Shown: piece by piece, positions 53,398 through 61,649 of the stretch
Layout of the letters: every line of letters begins with the position of its first letter
Position numbering within the stretch: the first letter of the stretch is position 1
Assembly (NCBI RefSeq): GCF_000235405.2
Contig: NC_017095.1
Coordinates: 769,501 to 833,500 of the forward strand
Direction of reading: 5' to 3'
Source: Fervidobacterium pennivorans DSM 9078
GTDB lineage: Bacteria > Thermotogota > Thermotogae > Thermotogales > Fervidobacteriaceae
Length of the DNA stretch: 64,000 nucleotides
The notes under the pieces: model-generated
Seen by the model: only the letters and a program-made list of their open reading frames with translations
The model's database searches: none
What the model was told of the DNA's origin: nothing
Translations under genes and position numbers: made by a program

Positions 53398-54819
53398 TCA
53401 AAATGATTGTCGAAATTCGTTGAGTTGTCCTTGCTTCGCTTCAACAATTTGTTCGTTAACCTTTAAACCATTCCGTACGAAAGTTAACTTGTGCTTCCCT
53501 GCTGATGTAACAAAGAAATATATCGGTGTGTTTCCTATGAATTCATCATCCCAGTAAACTTCACAGACATCTTTTGAATATACATTCACCAAAACCCTAT
53601 CTTCAGTATCAATCACTGTGAGTCCTTCTACTTGTATCTTTTCTTCACTACCTGCTCTTCTGTTGTCATAAAAAAGAATATTAGTACCCAACGTTACCTG
53701 TAAAATTGTAGGTCCTTTGAACATTGTACGCCCTATCATACAAATCATATCTTTACTTATCAAAACTGGAACAGTCTTTGGGAGGGCTTTAAGACTTCCA
53801 TCGCTGAAACCATACCACACTATATTTCCTTCATTATCTTTTATCGTCGTAAACCACGGTTTGACGACAACTCTGTCCCTTACATATCCATCATACTCTA
53901 TAACAAAGCTGTCGTCGATAGTTCTTTGAGCTACCTCCAGCTTGGGTTTCAAATTGTAGAAAATCTTTGTGTCTTTCCTTAGTTCAACCTTTGTTTTGTA
54001 ATCTTCATAGTTTTGGGAAAATATTCGAATGTCGTAACTGCTCTCTGGTAATACTATCGTTGTTGGAAGTTTCCAAATCTGACCAGAGATCCAAGCATAC
54101 GCTCCTGCAGGGCTTCCATCAATAGTCAACTTAAACATCTGTGTAGAGTCGACTTTATATACATATTCATCAACGAACGGTACTTCAAATTCTTGAATGC
54201 TATTCAAAAAGGTATTTGGTAGGTAGAGTTTGTATTTACCAGGTTCTACCTCTATCGTTGAAGGTAAATTTATTATCATTCCACCTAAAATAGCGTTGTT
54301 AATATTTTTTTCAGAAACCAATTTAAGTGTTACTGTTTTTTTCAGTGTTATTTCCAAATCTTTTTCCTCATACGGATTGATTTCAACTCTGACAGTTTTG
54401 GTAACATATCCCGGAGCTTCTGCTTTAATTTCATGAATCCCAGAATTTATTTGTAGCCTTGCGGTACCACTGGAAGTGTCAACCTCAACTAGTTGACCAT
54501 CGACAGAAACCCGTGCATTTTGCGGGGTTACTTTTACATTCAAGAATGAGGGTAATGAAAGTTCTACAGTCACAGTAGCCTCCTCTGTGAGGATTTTTTC
54601 AAACGGCACAAAACCAGGTTTTACAACCTTGAGAGTCCCTGGAAACTCTGCGTTGAAACTTATGGAGTCTTTTTGTACAACCCCCATAAGTTTGTCGTTA
54701 TAGTAAACCATACTCCCTTTTGGTGCGTAAACTGTTATTGAAAAAGTGATTTCTGAAAATAGCGCTATGATGAAAAAAGCAAGCTTGAACAAACTTCTAA
54801 ATTCCACGTTTTTCCTCAA
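53398..54819 (-). CDS. PEGA-domain surface/periplasmic protein
   Basis: A 473-residue secreted protein with an N-terminal hydrophobic signal (LFKLAFFIIALFSEITFS). Several PEGA-like beta modules follow, for example FPGTLKVVKPGFVPFEKIL, VTPQNARVSVDGQLVEV...SGIHEIKAEAPGYV and VYWDDEFIGNTPIYFFVTSA. The G-x-H-x-I/L-x-x-x-x-x-G-Y pattern is the PEGA consensus. Such modules are cell-surface or wall-associated. The TTG start follows AGGAGAG. It overlaps the frame upstream of the SLH protein by four bases, so the two are likely one envelope operon. Confidence 0.8.
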   Translation of the reverse strand: MRKNVEFRSLFKLAFFIIALFSEITFSITVYAPKGSMVYYNDKLMGVVQKDSISFNAEFPGTLKVVKPGFVPFEKILTEEATVTVELSLPSFLNVKVTPQNARVSVDGQLVEVDTSSGTARLQINSGIHEIKAEAPGYVTKTVRVEINPYEEKDLEITLKKTVTLKLVSEKNINNAILGGMIINLPSTIEVEPGKYKLYLPNTFLNSIQEFEVPFVDEYVYKVDSTQMFKLTIDGSPAGAYAWISGQIWKLPTTIVLPESSYDIRIFSQNYEDYKTKVELRKDTKIFYNLKPKLEVAQRTIDDSFVIEYDGYVRDRVVVKPWFTTIKDNEGNIVWYGFSDGSLKALPKTVPVLISKDMICMIGRTMFKGPTILQVTLGTNILFYDNRRAGSEEKIQVEGLTVIDTEDRVLVNVYSKDVCEVYWDDEFIGNTPIYFFVTSAGKHKLTFVRNGLKVNEQIVEAKQGQLNEFRQSF

Positions 54820-54863
54820 AGAGATTCTCTCCTTATTAAAACATAGAATTTCAAAGCTTTAGA

Positions 54864-55328
54864 TTACTTGGAACTTATAACCCCGTAAAGGAGGTCTAAG
54901 GCCTCGTGGATTAATCTAGTCTTTTCGCCGGGTATTTGCCTAATAACCTCTTCAATGTATTTGACTCGCATCTCTATAACTGCTTTTATCACTTGTTCAC
55001 CAAGAGGTGTTATTTCCACCTTAAAAACTCTTCTATCTGTTTCATCCCTTTTTCGATTTAAAAATCCGTCCCTCACAAGTCTCATAACAAGGCCACTAGT
55101 CGTACTCTTTGCGATACCTAATGACTGACTCAATTTCGTCATCGTCTGGGGTCCATTGAAATAAACCCTTTGGAGTAAGTCAAATTGTGCTGCCGTAATG
55201 CTGTAGTTCTTCAAGGCCTCACGACCATGTACCCGTATTCTAAAACATATGGTCCTGAGCAACTGTTCTAGGTGTGCTGGCAACCCATTTTTTAAGTCGC
55301 CTTCTGAGTAAGTTACTTCTCCAAACAT
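54864..55328 (-). CDS. MarR-family transcriptional regulator
   Basis: A 154-residue winged-helix repressor. The core is ITAAQFDLLQRVYFNGPQTM, TKLSQSLGIAKSTTSGLVMR (recognition helix) and the wing DGFLNRKRDETDRRVFKVEI, followed by a dimerisation helix. The N-terminal Cys in LLRTICFRIRV may sense oxidation (inference). GAGGTGG precedes the ATG. It may regulate the downstream envelope genes or the M18 gene beside it; no operator was identified. Confidence 0.93.
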   Translation of the reverse strand: MFGEVTYSEGDLKNGLPAHLEQLLRTICFRIRVHGREALKNYSITAAQFDLLQRVYFNGPQTMTKLSQSLGIAKSTTSGLVMRLVRDGFLNRKRDETDRRVFKVEITPLGEQVIKAVIEMRVKYIEEVIRQIPGEKTRLIHEALDLLYGVISSK

Positions 55329-55344
55329 CGAACCACCTCAGTTT

Positions 55345-56688
55345 TCACAATTCTTCCACAAGAACTTTAAATGCAAGATAAGTTTCGTAAAGGTCTGCTT
55401 TTGAGACAAGTTCAAAAGGAGCGTGCATACTCATTAGTCCAGGTCCTATATCAATCGTATCAAATCCCTCTTTTGCAAGGAACTTTGCAACGGTTCCACC
55501 GCCACCGACGTCAACTTTACCTAAAAGGCTAACCTGCCAAGAGATGCCGTTTCGATTCAGTATAGCTCTTACTTTCCCAACCAGTTCAGCATGTGCTTCG
55601 CTTGCCCCGCTTTTTCCACCTCTGCCAGTGTATTTTACTATAGCAACACCGTAACCTGCTTTAGCAACATTAAGTTTATCATGAACATCAGGGTAAGACG
55701 GATCAAAAAGGGCGGTTACATCAGCTGAAAGAACTGTTGACTTACTAATAATCTCATCTAAAACTTGCTCGGTGTCATTAAATCCCTTAACAGAAAGCAT
55801 CCTTCTCAAAAATGCTCTATAAAACCTTGCTTGAGCTCCTGCATCGCCTTCGCTTCCTATTTCCTCTCTGTCAAACAAAATAACTCCAATAGCTTTATTT
55901 TTTGGTTGCGCGTTCAATAAGGCCATGATACCCTCGAAAGCGCATATTCTATCATCGTGGCCGTATGCACCAATAAAACTGCTATCCATACCTACATCTC
56001 GAGGTTTCAAAGCGGGAACAAGCTCTAAGTCAGCACTTATAAAGTCTTCTTCTTCAATGTTATACTTCTCTTTCAAGAGCTTTAGGATGTATTTCTTAAC
56101 TGGTTCTTTTTCCTCACCTTCTAAAGGTATAGAACCGAGTATGACGTTCATCTTCTCTGCTTTGAATTGTTCACTTACCTTTTTGTCCTCTTTATCCAGA
56201 TGAGGAAGCAGGTCAGGAAGAACCAATACTGGGTCCTTTTCTTCACATCCTATGCATACTCTAATTTTTTCGCCGTTTTCTTTTACAACAACGCCTACAA
56301 GTGCCAGGGGTAGACTCAACCATTGATATTTCTTAACTCCACCATAATAATGGGTCTTCGCAAGTGCTATCCCTGAATCTTCATACAATGGGTTTGGTTT
56401 CAAATCAATTCTTGGAGCATCTACATGCGCCGCAACAAAATTAATACCATTCAATATTTCTCCATTAACCGCAACCAAAGATTTTTCTTTATTTATGTAG
56501 AAAACCTTATTCTCCTTTCCAGTATATTTTTCGATCGGAATGTAACCATTTTCCAAAAGTATCTTTTCAAAATATTCAATAGCTAACCGCTCAGTTTTTG
56601 CGTAATCAATGAATTCTTTGTACCTATCTGAAAAATGTTCAATCTCTTCCCTTGTTCGTTTTTTCCATACTAATTCATTCAACCCCAT
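55345..56688 (-). CDS. M18-family aminopeptidase
   Basis: A 447-residue zinc aminopeptidase of the ApeA/LAP4 type. The metal ligands and catalytic residues are seen in NFVAAHVDAPRIDLKPNPLY, IGAYGHDDRICAFEGI, ILFDREEIGSEGDAGAQARF, LSADVTALFDPSYPDVHD and LMSMHAPFELVSKADLYETY. It releases N-terminal, often acidic or aliphatic, residues from peptides in the cytoplasm and fits the peptide-fermenting lifestyle of this group. GGAGG precedes the ATG. murB is 38 nt upstream. Confidence 0.93.
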   Translation of the reverse strand: MGLNELVWKKRTREEIEHFSDRYKEFIDYAKTERLAIEYFEKILLENGYIPIEKYTGKENKVFYINKEKSLVAVNGEILNGINFVAAHVDAPRIDLKPNPLYEDSGIALAKTHYYGGVKKYQWLSLPLALVGVVVKENGEKIRVCIGCEEKDPVLVLPDLLPHLDKEDKKVSEQFKAEKMNVILGSIPLEGEEKEPVKKYILKLLKEKYNIEEEDFISADLELVPALKPRDVGMDSSFIGAYGHDDRICAFEGIMALLNAQPKNKAIGVILFDREEIGSEGDAGAQARFYRAFLRRMLSVKGFNDTEQVLDEIISKSTVLSADVTALFDPSYPDVHDKLNVAKAGYGVAIVKYTGRGGKSGASEAHAELVGKVRAILNRNGISWQVSLLGKVDVGGGGTVAKFLAKEGFDTIDIGPGLMSMHAPFELVSKADLYETYLAFKVLVEEL

Positions 56689-56726
56689 TTCCAGCCACCT
56701 CCAACTTTTTTATCAGCTATTATAAT

Positions 56727-57665
56727 TTACCAGATTTCGACTTCTGTTTCTAATTCCACGCCGTAATATTCTTTAACTTTGCCTTTGATAAAATCAATCA
56801 ATTTCAAGACATCTGAAGCTGTTGCGTTTCCCTTATTGATTATAAACCCAGCATGTTTTTCAGAAACTTGTGCGCCGCCTATTTGATAACCTTTCAAACC
56901 AAGTGATTCTATAGCCGTTCCAACGTAAAAATCAGGTCTTGGTCTTTTAAAGACGCTACCAGCGCTAGGATACTCTAATGGCTGCTTCTCGTACCGTTTT
57001 CGCATAGTGTCAATCATAATTTCACGGATACTTTCCTTGTCACCTATCGTTAATTTTAAAACTGCTGAGAGTATTATTAGAGATTTTTCGTGTTTAAATA
57101 TACTATCCCTGTAGCTAAATTGTGCCTCAGAAGGACTTATGGTTTCAACATTTTTTCCATCAAACACTTTGATACTAACAACGTTTTGAGCCATTTCCCA
57201 ACCATAGCAACCGGCATTCATGTAGACTGCCCCACCAACACTACCAGGCAATCCAAAAGCCTTTTCCAAACCTGAAAGTGAATGTTTAAGCGCTAATAAA
57301 CAGAGGCTTTTAAACGACATTCCAGCTGATACGGTAATAAATTCATCGTGAACTTCTACGAAATCTATTCTTTCCGTAGAGATAACCGCAAACCCTTTTT
57401 CGTCATCTGTTGGGATTATATTCGTTCCTTTACCAATTACGCGGAAAGGGACCTCATATTCTTTGAGAAGCCTTATCGTTTCTAAAAAGCCTTCCATCGA
57501 ACTGGGAATTATGAAAAGTGGAACACTTCCACCTATTCTAAAACTAACATGATGTGAAAGGTTTTCATCAAAAAACAGATCACATCCTAAATCCCAAAGT
57601 TTCTCAATCAAGCTTTTCTTAAAGCCTCTAATGTATTCGTTAAGTGTATCATGCGTGTAATCCAC
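56727..57665 (-). CDS. murB: UDP-N-acetylenolpyruvoylglucosamine reductase
   Basis: A 312-residue FAD enzyme that makes UDP-MurNAc for peptidoglycan. It has VSFRIGGSVPLFIIPSSMEG, FRVIGKGTNIIPTDDEKGFA, SGLEKAFGLPGSVGGAVYMN (FAD-binding signature), QFSYRDSIFK, EYPSAGSVFKRP with the catalytic Ser, and a C-terminal GAQVSEKHAGFIINKGNATA. The GTG start is 9 nt behind GGAGG and overlaps the end of the giant GGDEF gene by 17 nt, an unusual coupling of wall synthesis with a signalling gene. Confidence 0.96.
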   Translation of the reverse strand: MDYTHDTLNEYIRGFKKSLIEKLWDLGCDLFFDENLSHHVSFRIGGSVPLFIIPSSMEGFLETIRLLKEYEVPFRVIGKGTNIIPTDDEKGFAVISTERIDFVEVHDEFITVSAGMSFKSLCLLALKHSLSGLEKAFGLPGSVGGAVYMNAGCYGWEMAQNVVSIKVFDGKNVETISPSEAQFSYRDSIFKHEKSLIILSAVLKLTIGDKESIREIMIDTMRKRYEKQPLEYPSAGSVFKRPRPDFYVGTAIESLGLKGYQIGGAQVSEKHAGFIINKGNATASDVLKLIDFIKGKVKEYYGVELETEVEIW

Positions 57666-60600
57666 CGCTCATTCCCTCCGTATACACAACAATTTTGTCT
57701 TTTCCTGTGTTTTTAGCATGGTAAAGTGCAATATCAGCTTTTTGTATCAATTCTTCAGGGTCATTGACCTTGCATGCAGGATAAACGGCTATTCCATAAC
57801 TAAGGGTAATCTTAAATGGGAATTTGTCCAAATCCCTAGTTAATCTTCTCAATCTTTCAACAACAGTCTTTGCTTCTTCCTCACCGGTTGATGGGAAGAG
57901 TAAAACGAATTCTTCGCCACCAAAACGTCCTACAACATCCACTGAACGTACGTTGTCTCTCAATATTCTTGCCACTTCCTTTAAAACTTCGTCACCTGTA
58001 AGGTGACCGTACGTATCGTTTATCTTCTTGAAATTGTCAATATCACACATAACAACACTTAATTCCCCCTGCTCGGACTGAGCTTTTTCGAAGTAATGTT
58101 GCAAAACTTCGCTGAAATGATACCTTGTGTAGAGTTTTGTAAGAGGGTCTATTAGACTTCTTAACCATGTTAGTGTTCCCTTCATAACAGCCACAAAACT
58201 ATACTCAAGCAACTGTAGCATTCGTAGAAGTTCTTTCTTATATTCTTCAGGAAATCGAACTTTTTTATTGGAAAGCCAAAGTTCATATACTGCGTTTTTG
58301 TCAATTTTGTCGCTAACATAAACTTCCAATGGAGCCACGCTTAAAGTCTCTCCAACAGGTTTTTCTTTGTCTGGTGTTCCAAGACTGGTTTCGAACGTTT
58401 TATCTAGGACCTTATCGTAAAGCTTAAACAAAAGGCTTTTAGCTGGTATCAGCAACAGAATCTTTGCGGCAAAGTAATTTAAAAGTTTCTCCGGTTCTGT
58501 TTTCGGGTCAATTGCTTTTAAACTGGAGAGCAAATCATATGAAAGCGTGCTCAGTTGTTTTGAATGCTTTTCTTTTTCGTCTTTTTCTAATTCGACTCCG
58601 TAGAGTTCACATAACATTCTAGCAGCATTTTCAAGTCCTATGTCTTTATAAATAGTTATCGCCTTAGAATAGTATGACTTTGATTTGTATTCATTACCGA
58701 GGGCTTTATAGTAATGACCAAATCCTTCGTACACCATTGCCAAGGATAACAAAGCTCCATCAAGCACGTAGTTCGTTTCGAGATACTCAAGTTCCTCTTT
58801 GAATAATTCAGGAACAGTTCTTGCCAATTCGTTTCCCAAAACTGCTACTATTTCTTCCCTAAAATATCTAGAACCAGCATCTCTATACTTTTTCCATTTT
58901 ATTGCAAACTCCTCTGTCCCAGCTGCAGAAATGACCTCGACAATCTCCTTTGTGCTTTCATCATACTCCTCGCTACTCAAGACACTTTGTTTGTACTCCA
59001 TTGCTTTAGGAAGGTTTCTTGTTATAAAGTGAACAGCAAAAATGTCGAATGAACTATCCACCCCGTAACGTTCTTTTATACGCTCAATATGTTGAAGAGC
59101 TTCTTCAACTTCGAAATTATAACTATGATAATAAGCCTCTAGTGTTTGTGCAAAGATTATCTCATTTCTTAAGTTTAACATTTCAAGTTTTGGTTCTAAT
59201 TCAGCAATACCAGATATGAATTCTCCTATCTTACCTGCATAAAGTGCGTGGGAAAGTATGTTTAACCTTGCTAAATAGCTTCGAGCAGGCAACCCAATGT
59301 TTTCAGCAGCCTTTACTGCTCGTTCAAGGTACTGCATAGAAATAGTGGTGTTTGTAATCTCAACAGCAATGTTGTTATAAATCGATGGGAGTTTATGTGC
59401 AACATTGTAATCAAGTGCTAGCTTTTCAGCCTTTCTTAAGTACTCTAAAGCCTTTGATGGGTTCGAACGAGCTATAACCGACATAAATATGTAAATGTCA
59501 ATAAGAAGCCTCACGTGCAACGGGTTGTTTTCGTCAAGTTGTTCCATTATTCGTTTTGCTCTTTCGTAATAATCTTTTCTTCCAGGAGCTTGTCCCACTT
59601 CGGACCGTAATAGTAAAAACTCACGCTTCAAATTACCAAACGGTCCAAGCTCGACGTGCGAATTTTTGAGAAGTTCTACTGCGTTCTTGTAGTCGTAAAC
59701 TAAGTAGTATTTGAACGATTTCAGATAGACGTATATCTTTTTATCCGGAATGTCCAAGTCTCTTATATAGTTTTCGTCTTCTGTTCGTTCAGCAAGTTCG
59801 AGTAGGAATTTATAATAAGCGTAAGACTCTCGATTTTTAAGAATTTTTCTCGCTTTTTGTAGCACAGCGTATATAACTGATGGAGATGCGTAAAAATTTA
59901 GAAGCTCCATTGCGTACTTTAGGTAAGCAACAGCAGCTGACACTTCATTTCCTGATGATTCCAAATGCCAAGCCTTCTTCTCATAGTCAGCCAAAGAAGA
60001 TGCCAATTTTTTATGGAGTTCTAACCTTTCCTCTTCAACAATCGATTCGTACAGTATTTCCCAATACTGTTTGAGTGTGAAACGGATTATATTGTATTCT
60101 CTGTAAAGTATCCCATCTTCTAGAAGCTTTGTCAAATCTATATTTTCCCCCAGTAACTTTTCCAAGGTTTCTACTTCTACCAGGTTAAACTTTTGCCCGA
60201 GAACTGAAAGATATTTCGCGTTTGAGTTCTTGAATTTTTCTACTCTCTCGACAAAAATAGATTCAACCCTAACTTCTTCAAGTCTTTCCGCATCGAAAAC
60301 AAATCCTTCGTGCTCTTTTCTTAGTACATCTTGTTCGTAAAGGTATCTAAGGTATTCAACTATAAGCCCTGGTAAGCCTCCACTGGCAGCATAGAGCCAA
60401 TCAACGAGGATGTCTTGATTTTGTATTTTTAAGAAAGACGAGTCTAAGAGCCTTTTTATTGTATGTTTGTCAAACGCTTTTAATTCAACACGAAGATGGA
60501 AGTCTTCCGAGTCCTCAACAGAGAAAGCAAGAATTTTTATTTTCCCAGTACTGTCAAATCTTGCAAGTCTTCTTAAGAATGATTTCAGTCGTTCACCTGC

Positions 60601-61599
60601 TTCTTGATAGTCATCAACGAATATAACCACGTTATCAAGATGCGTCAAAGCTTGAACCACATCTATGCTCACTGTGTCTATAGTGCAAACATTTTCCAGA
60701 CAATAAGATAAACTCGAAACCAGCTTCTCTGATACTTTGTCTGAACAAACTTGCAATGTTTGTGCAATTAAATCAGATCCACTGGTAACGTGCAAAAAAG
60801 GTATTCCTTTTTGCCTGAAGTTACTCTGCAAATTCTCAATCATGGTAGTTTTACCTATCCGTTGTGGACCTATAACACCTATAAAGCCTTGCCCTGGCAG
60901 TGGTCGTAGAACAAGTTCTACTATTTGGTTCTCCTCTTCTCTGTGAATTCTTCTTATAGTCAGAATCTTCTTGGAACCAAACACATTCTGAAAAGGAATC
61001 TCCTCAACATAGTCTCTCTGACTTGGCTCCTCAACTATCATACGCTGAACAATTCTTTTGAGCTCTTCATTGCTAGTCAAATCGTGGATTATTTTGCCAA
61101 AGACGTAGATTGTTGATTTGTCTGTTATTTCTTTTCTGAAGTATTCGGGAGCAGCAAACACTTTTCCAGTTTTTGCCATACTTTCAACATGTTCAAAAGA
61201 TTGTATCAACGGCAGAAATATCCTAATTTCATCGTTAACAATAACTAAGTCATCTAACCCCATATAAGGAACAGAGAGACCAGGAATATGTAAGACTGTC
61301 TTCATAATAGAAAGCAACTGTGGAAGGAGTTTCTCAACATGTTCACGTCCGTACCTAGTAATAGAATCATACGAAGGAATATCATATACAAGAATATCTC
61401 GTTCGCCCTCTTCAAAATAAAAGATTTCAGGAACTATAAGTCCGTGAACGTTGCGAGCTAGTTCTGAACGCAGAATAGCATCTGCCTGACTTTTAATCAA
61501 GCTTTTTTCTACGAATTTCGCTACCTTTTTGTAGCCCTGAATTTCAACGATATAATCACTGCTCCAGTAGGTATCACCAATGTATTCGAGTATTTCCAA
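57649..61599 (-). CDS. Giant signalling protein: pseudokinase - NTPase - TPR - GGDEF
   Basis: A 1316-residue protein. Residues 1-205 follow a Ser/Thr kinase outline (VAKFVEKSL lysine strand, FAAPEYFRKEITDKSTIYVF for the APE/DxxxxG block, VEEPSQRDYVEE for the last helix), but the HRD and DFG positions read YMGLDDLVI and FLPLIQ, so it should be inactive. Residues ~235-470 are a STAND/AAA NTPase (GVIGPQRIGKTTMIENL; NVVIFVDDYQEAGERLK). A long TPR region (~480-1000) and a GAF-like segment follow. The GGDEF domain (~1150-1310) has LTKLYTRYHF, FKKINDTYGHLTGDEV, a RSVD inhibitory site and GRFGGEEFVLLFPS, so cyclic-di-GMP synthesis is plausible. PknK/MalT-like architecture. Confidence 0.8.
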   Translation of the reverse strand: MEILEYIGDTYWSSDYIVEIQGYKKVAKFVEKSLIKSQADAILRSELARNVHGLIVPEIFYFEEGERDILVYDIPSYDSITRYGREHVEKLLPQLLSIMKTVLHIPGLSVPYMGLDDLVIVNDEIRIFLPLIQSFEHVESMAKTGKVFAAPEYFRKEITDKSTIYVFGKIIHDLTSNEELKRIVQRMIVEEPSQRDYVEEIPFQNVFGSKKILTIRRIHREEENQIVELVLRPLPGQGFIGVIGPQRIGKTTMIENLQSNFRQKGIPFLHVTSGSDLIAQTLQVCSDKVSEKLVSSLSYCLENVCTIDTVSIDVVQALTHLDNVVIFVDDYQEAGERLKSFLRRLARFDSTGKIKILAFSVEDSEDFHLRVELKAFDKHTIKRLLDSSFLKIQNQDILVDWLYAASGGLPGLIVEYLRYLYEQDVLRKEHEGFVFDAERLEEVRVESIFVERVEKFKNSNAKYLSVLGQKFNLVEVETLEKLLGENIDLTKLLEDGILYREYNIIRFTLKQYWEILYESIVEEERLELHKKLASSLADYEKKAWHLESSGNEVSAAVAYLKYAMELLNFYASPSVIYAVLQKARKILKNRESYAYYKFLLELAERTEDENYIRDLDIPDKKIYVYLKSFKYYLVYDYKNAVELLKNSHVELGPFGNLKREFLLLRSEVGQAPGRKDYYERAKRIMEQLDENNPLHVRLLIDIYIFMSVIARSNPSKALEYLRKAEKLALDYNVAHKLPSIYNNIAVEITNTTISMQYLERAVKAAENIGLPARSYLARLNILSHALYAGKIGEFISGIAELEPKLEMLNLRNEIIFAQTLEAYYHSYNFEVEEALQHIERIKERYGVDSSFDIFAVHFITRNLPKAMEYKQSVLSSEEYDESTKEIVEVISAAGTEEFAIKWKKYRDAGSRYFREEIVAVLGNELARTVPELFKEELEYLETNYVLDGALLSLAMVYEGFGHYYKALGNEYKSKSYYSKAITIYKDIGLENAARMLCELYGVELEKDEKEKHSKQLSTLSYDLLSSLKAIDPKTEPEKLLNYFAAKILLLIPAKSLLFKLYDKVLDKTFETSLGTPDKEKPVGETLSVAPLEVYVSDKIDKNAVYELWLSNKKVRFPEEYKKELLRMLQLLEYSFVAVMKGTLTWLRSLIDPLTKLYTRYHFSEVLQHYFEKAQSEQGELSVVMCDIDNFKKINDTYGHLTGDEVLKEVARILRDNVRSVDVVGRFGGEEFVLLFPSTGEEEAKTVVERLRRLTRDLDKFPFKITLSYGIAVYPACKVNDPEELIQKADIALYHAKNTGKDKIVVYTEGMSGGLHA

Positions 61600-61649
61600 C
61601 CTATACCACGCCTCCCACTAAATTTAAACTAAAAACTTTCAAAAGGCTC

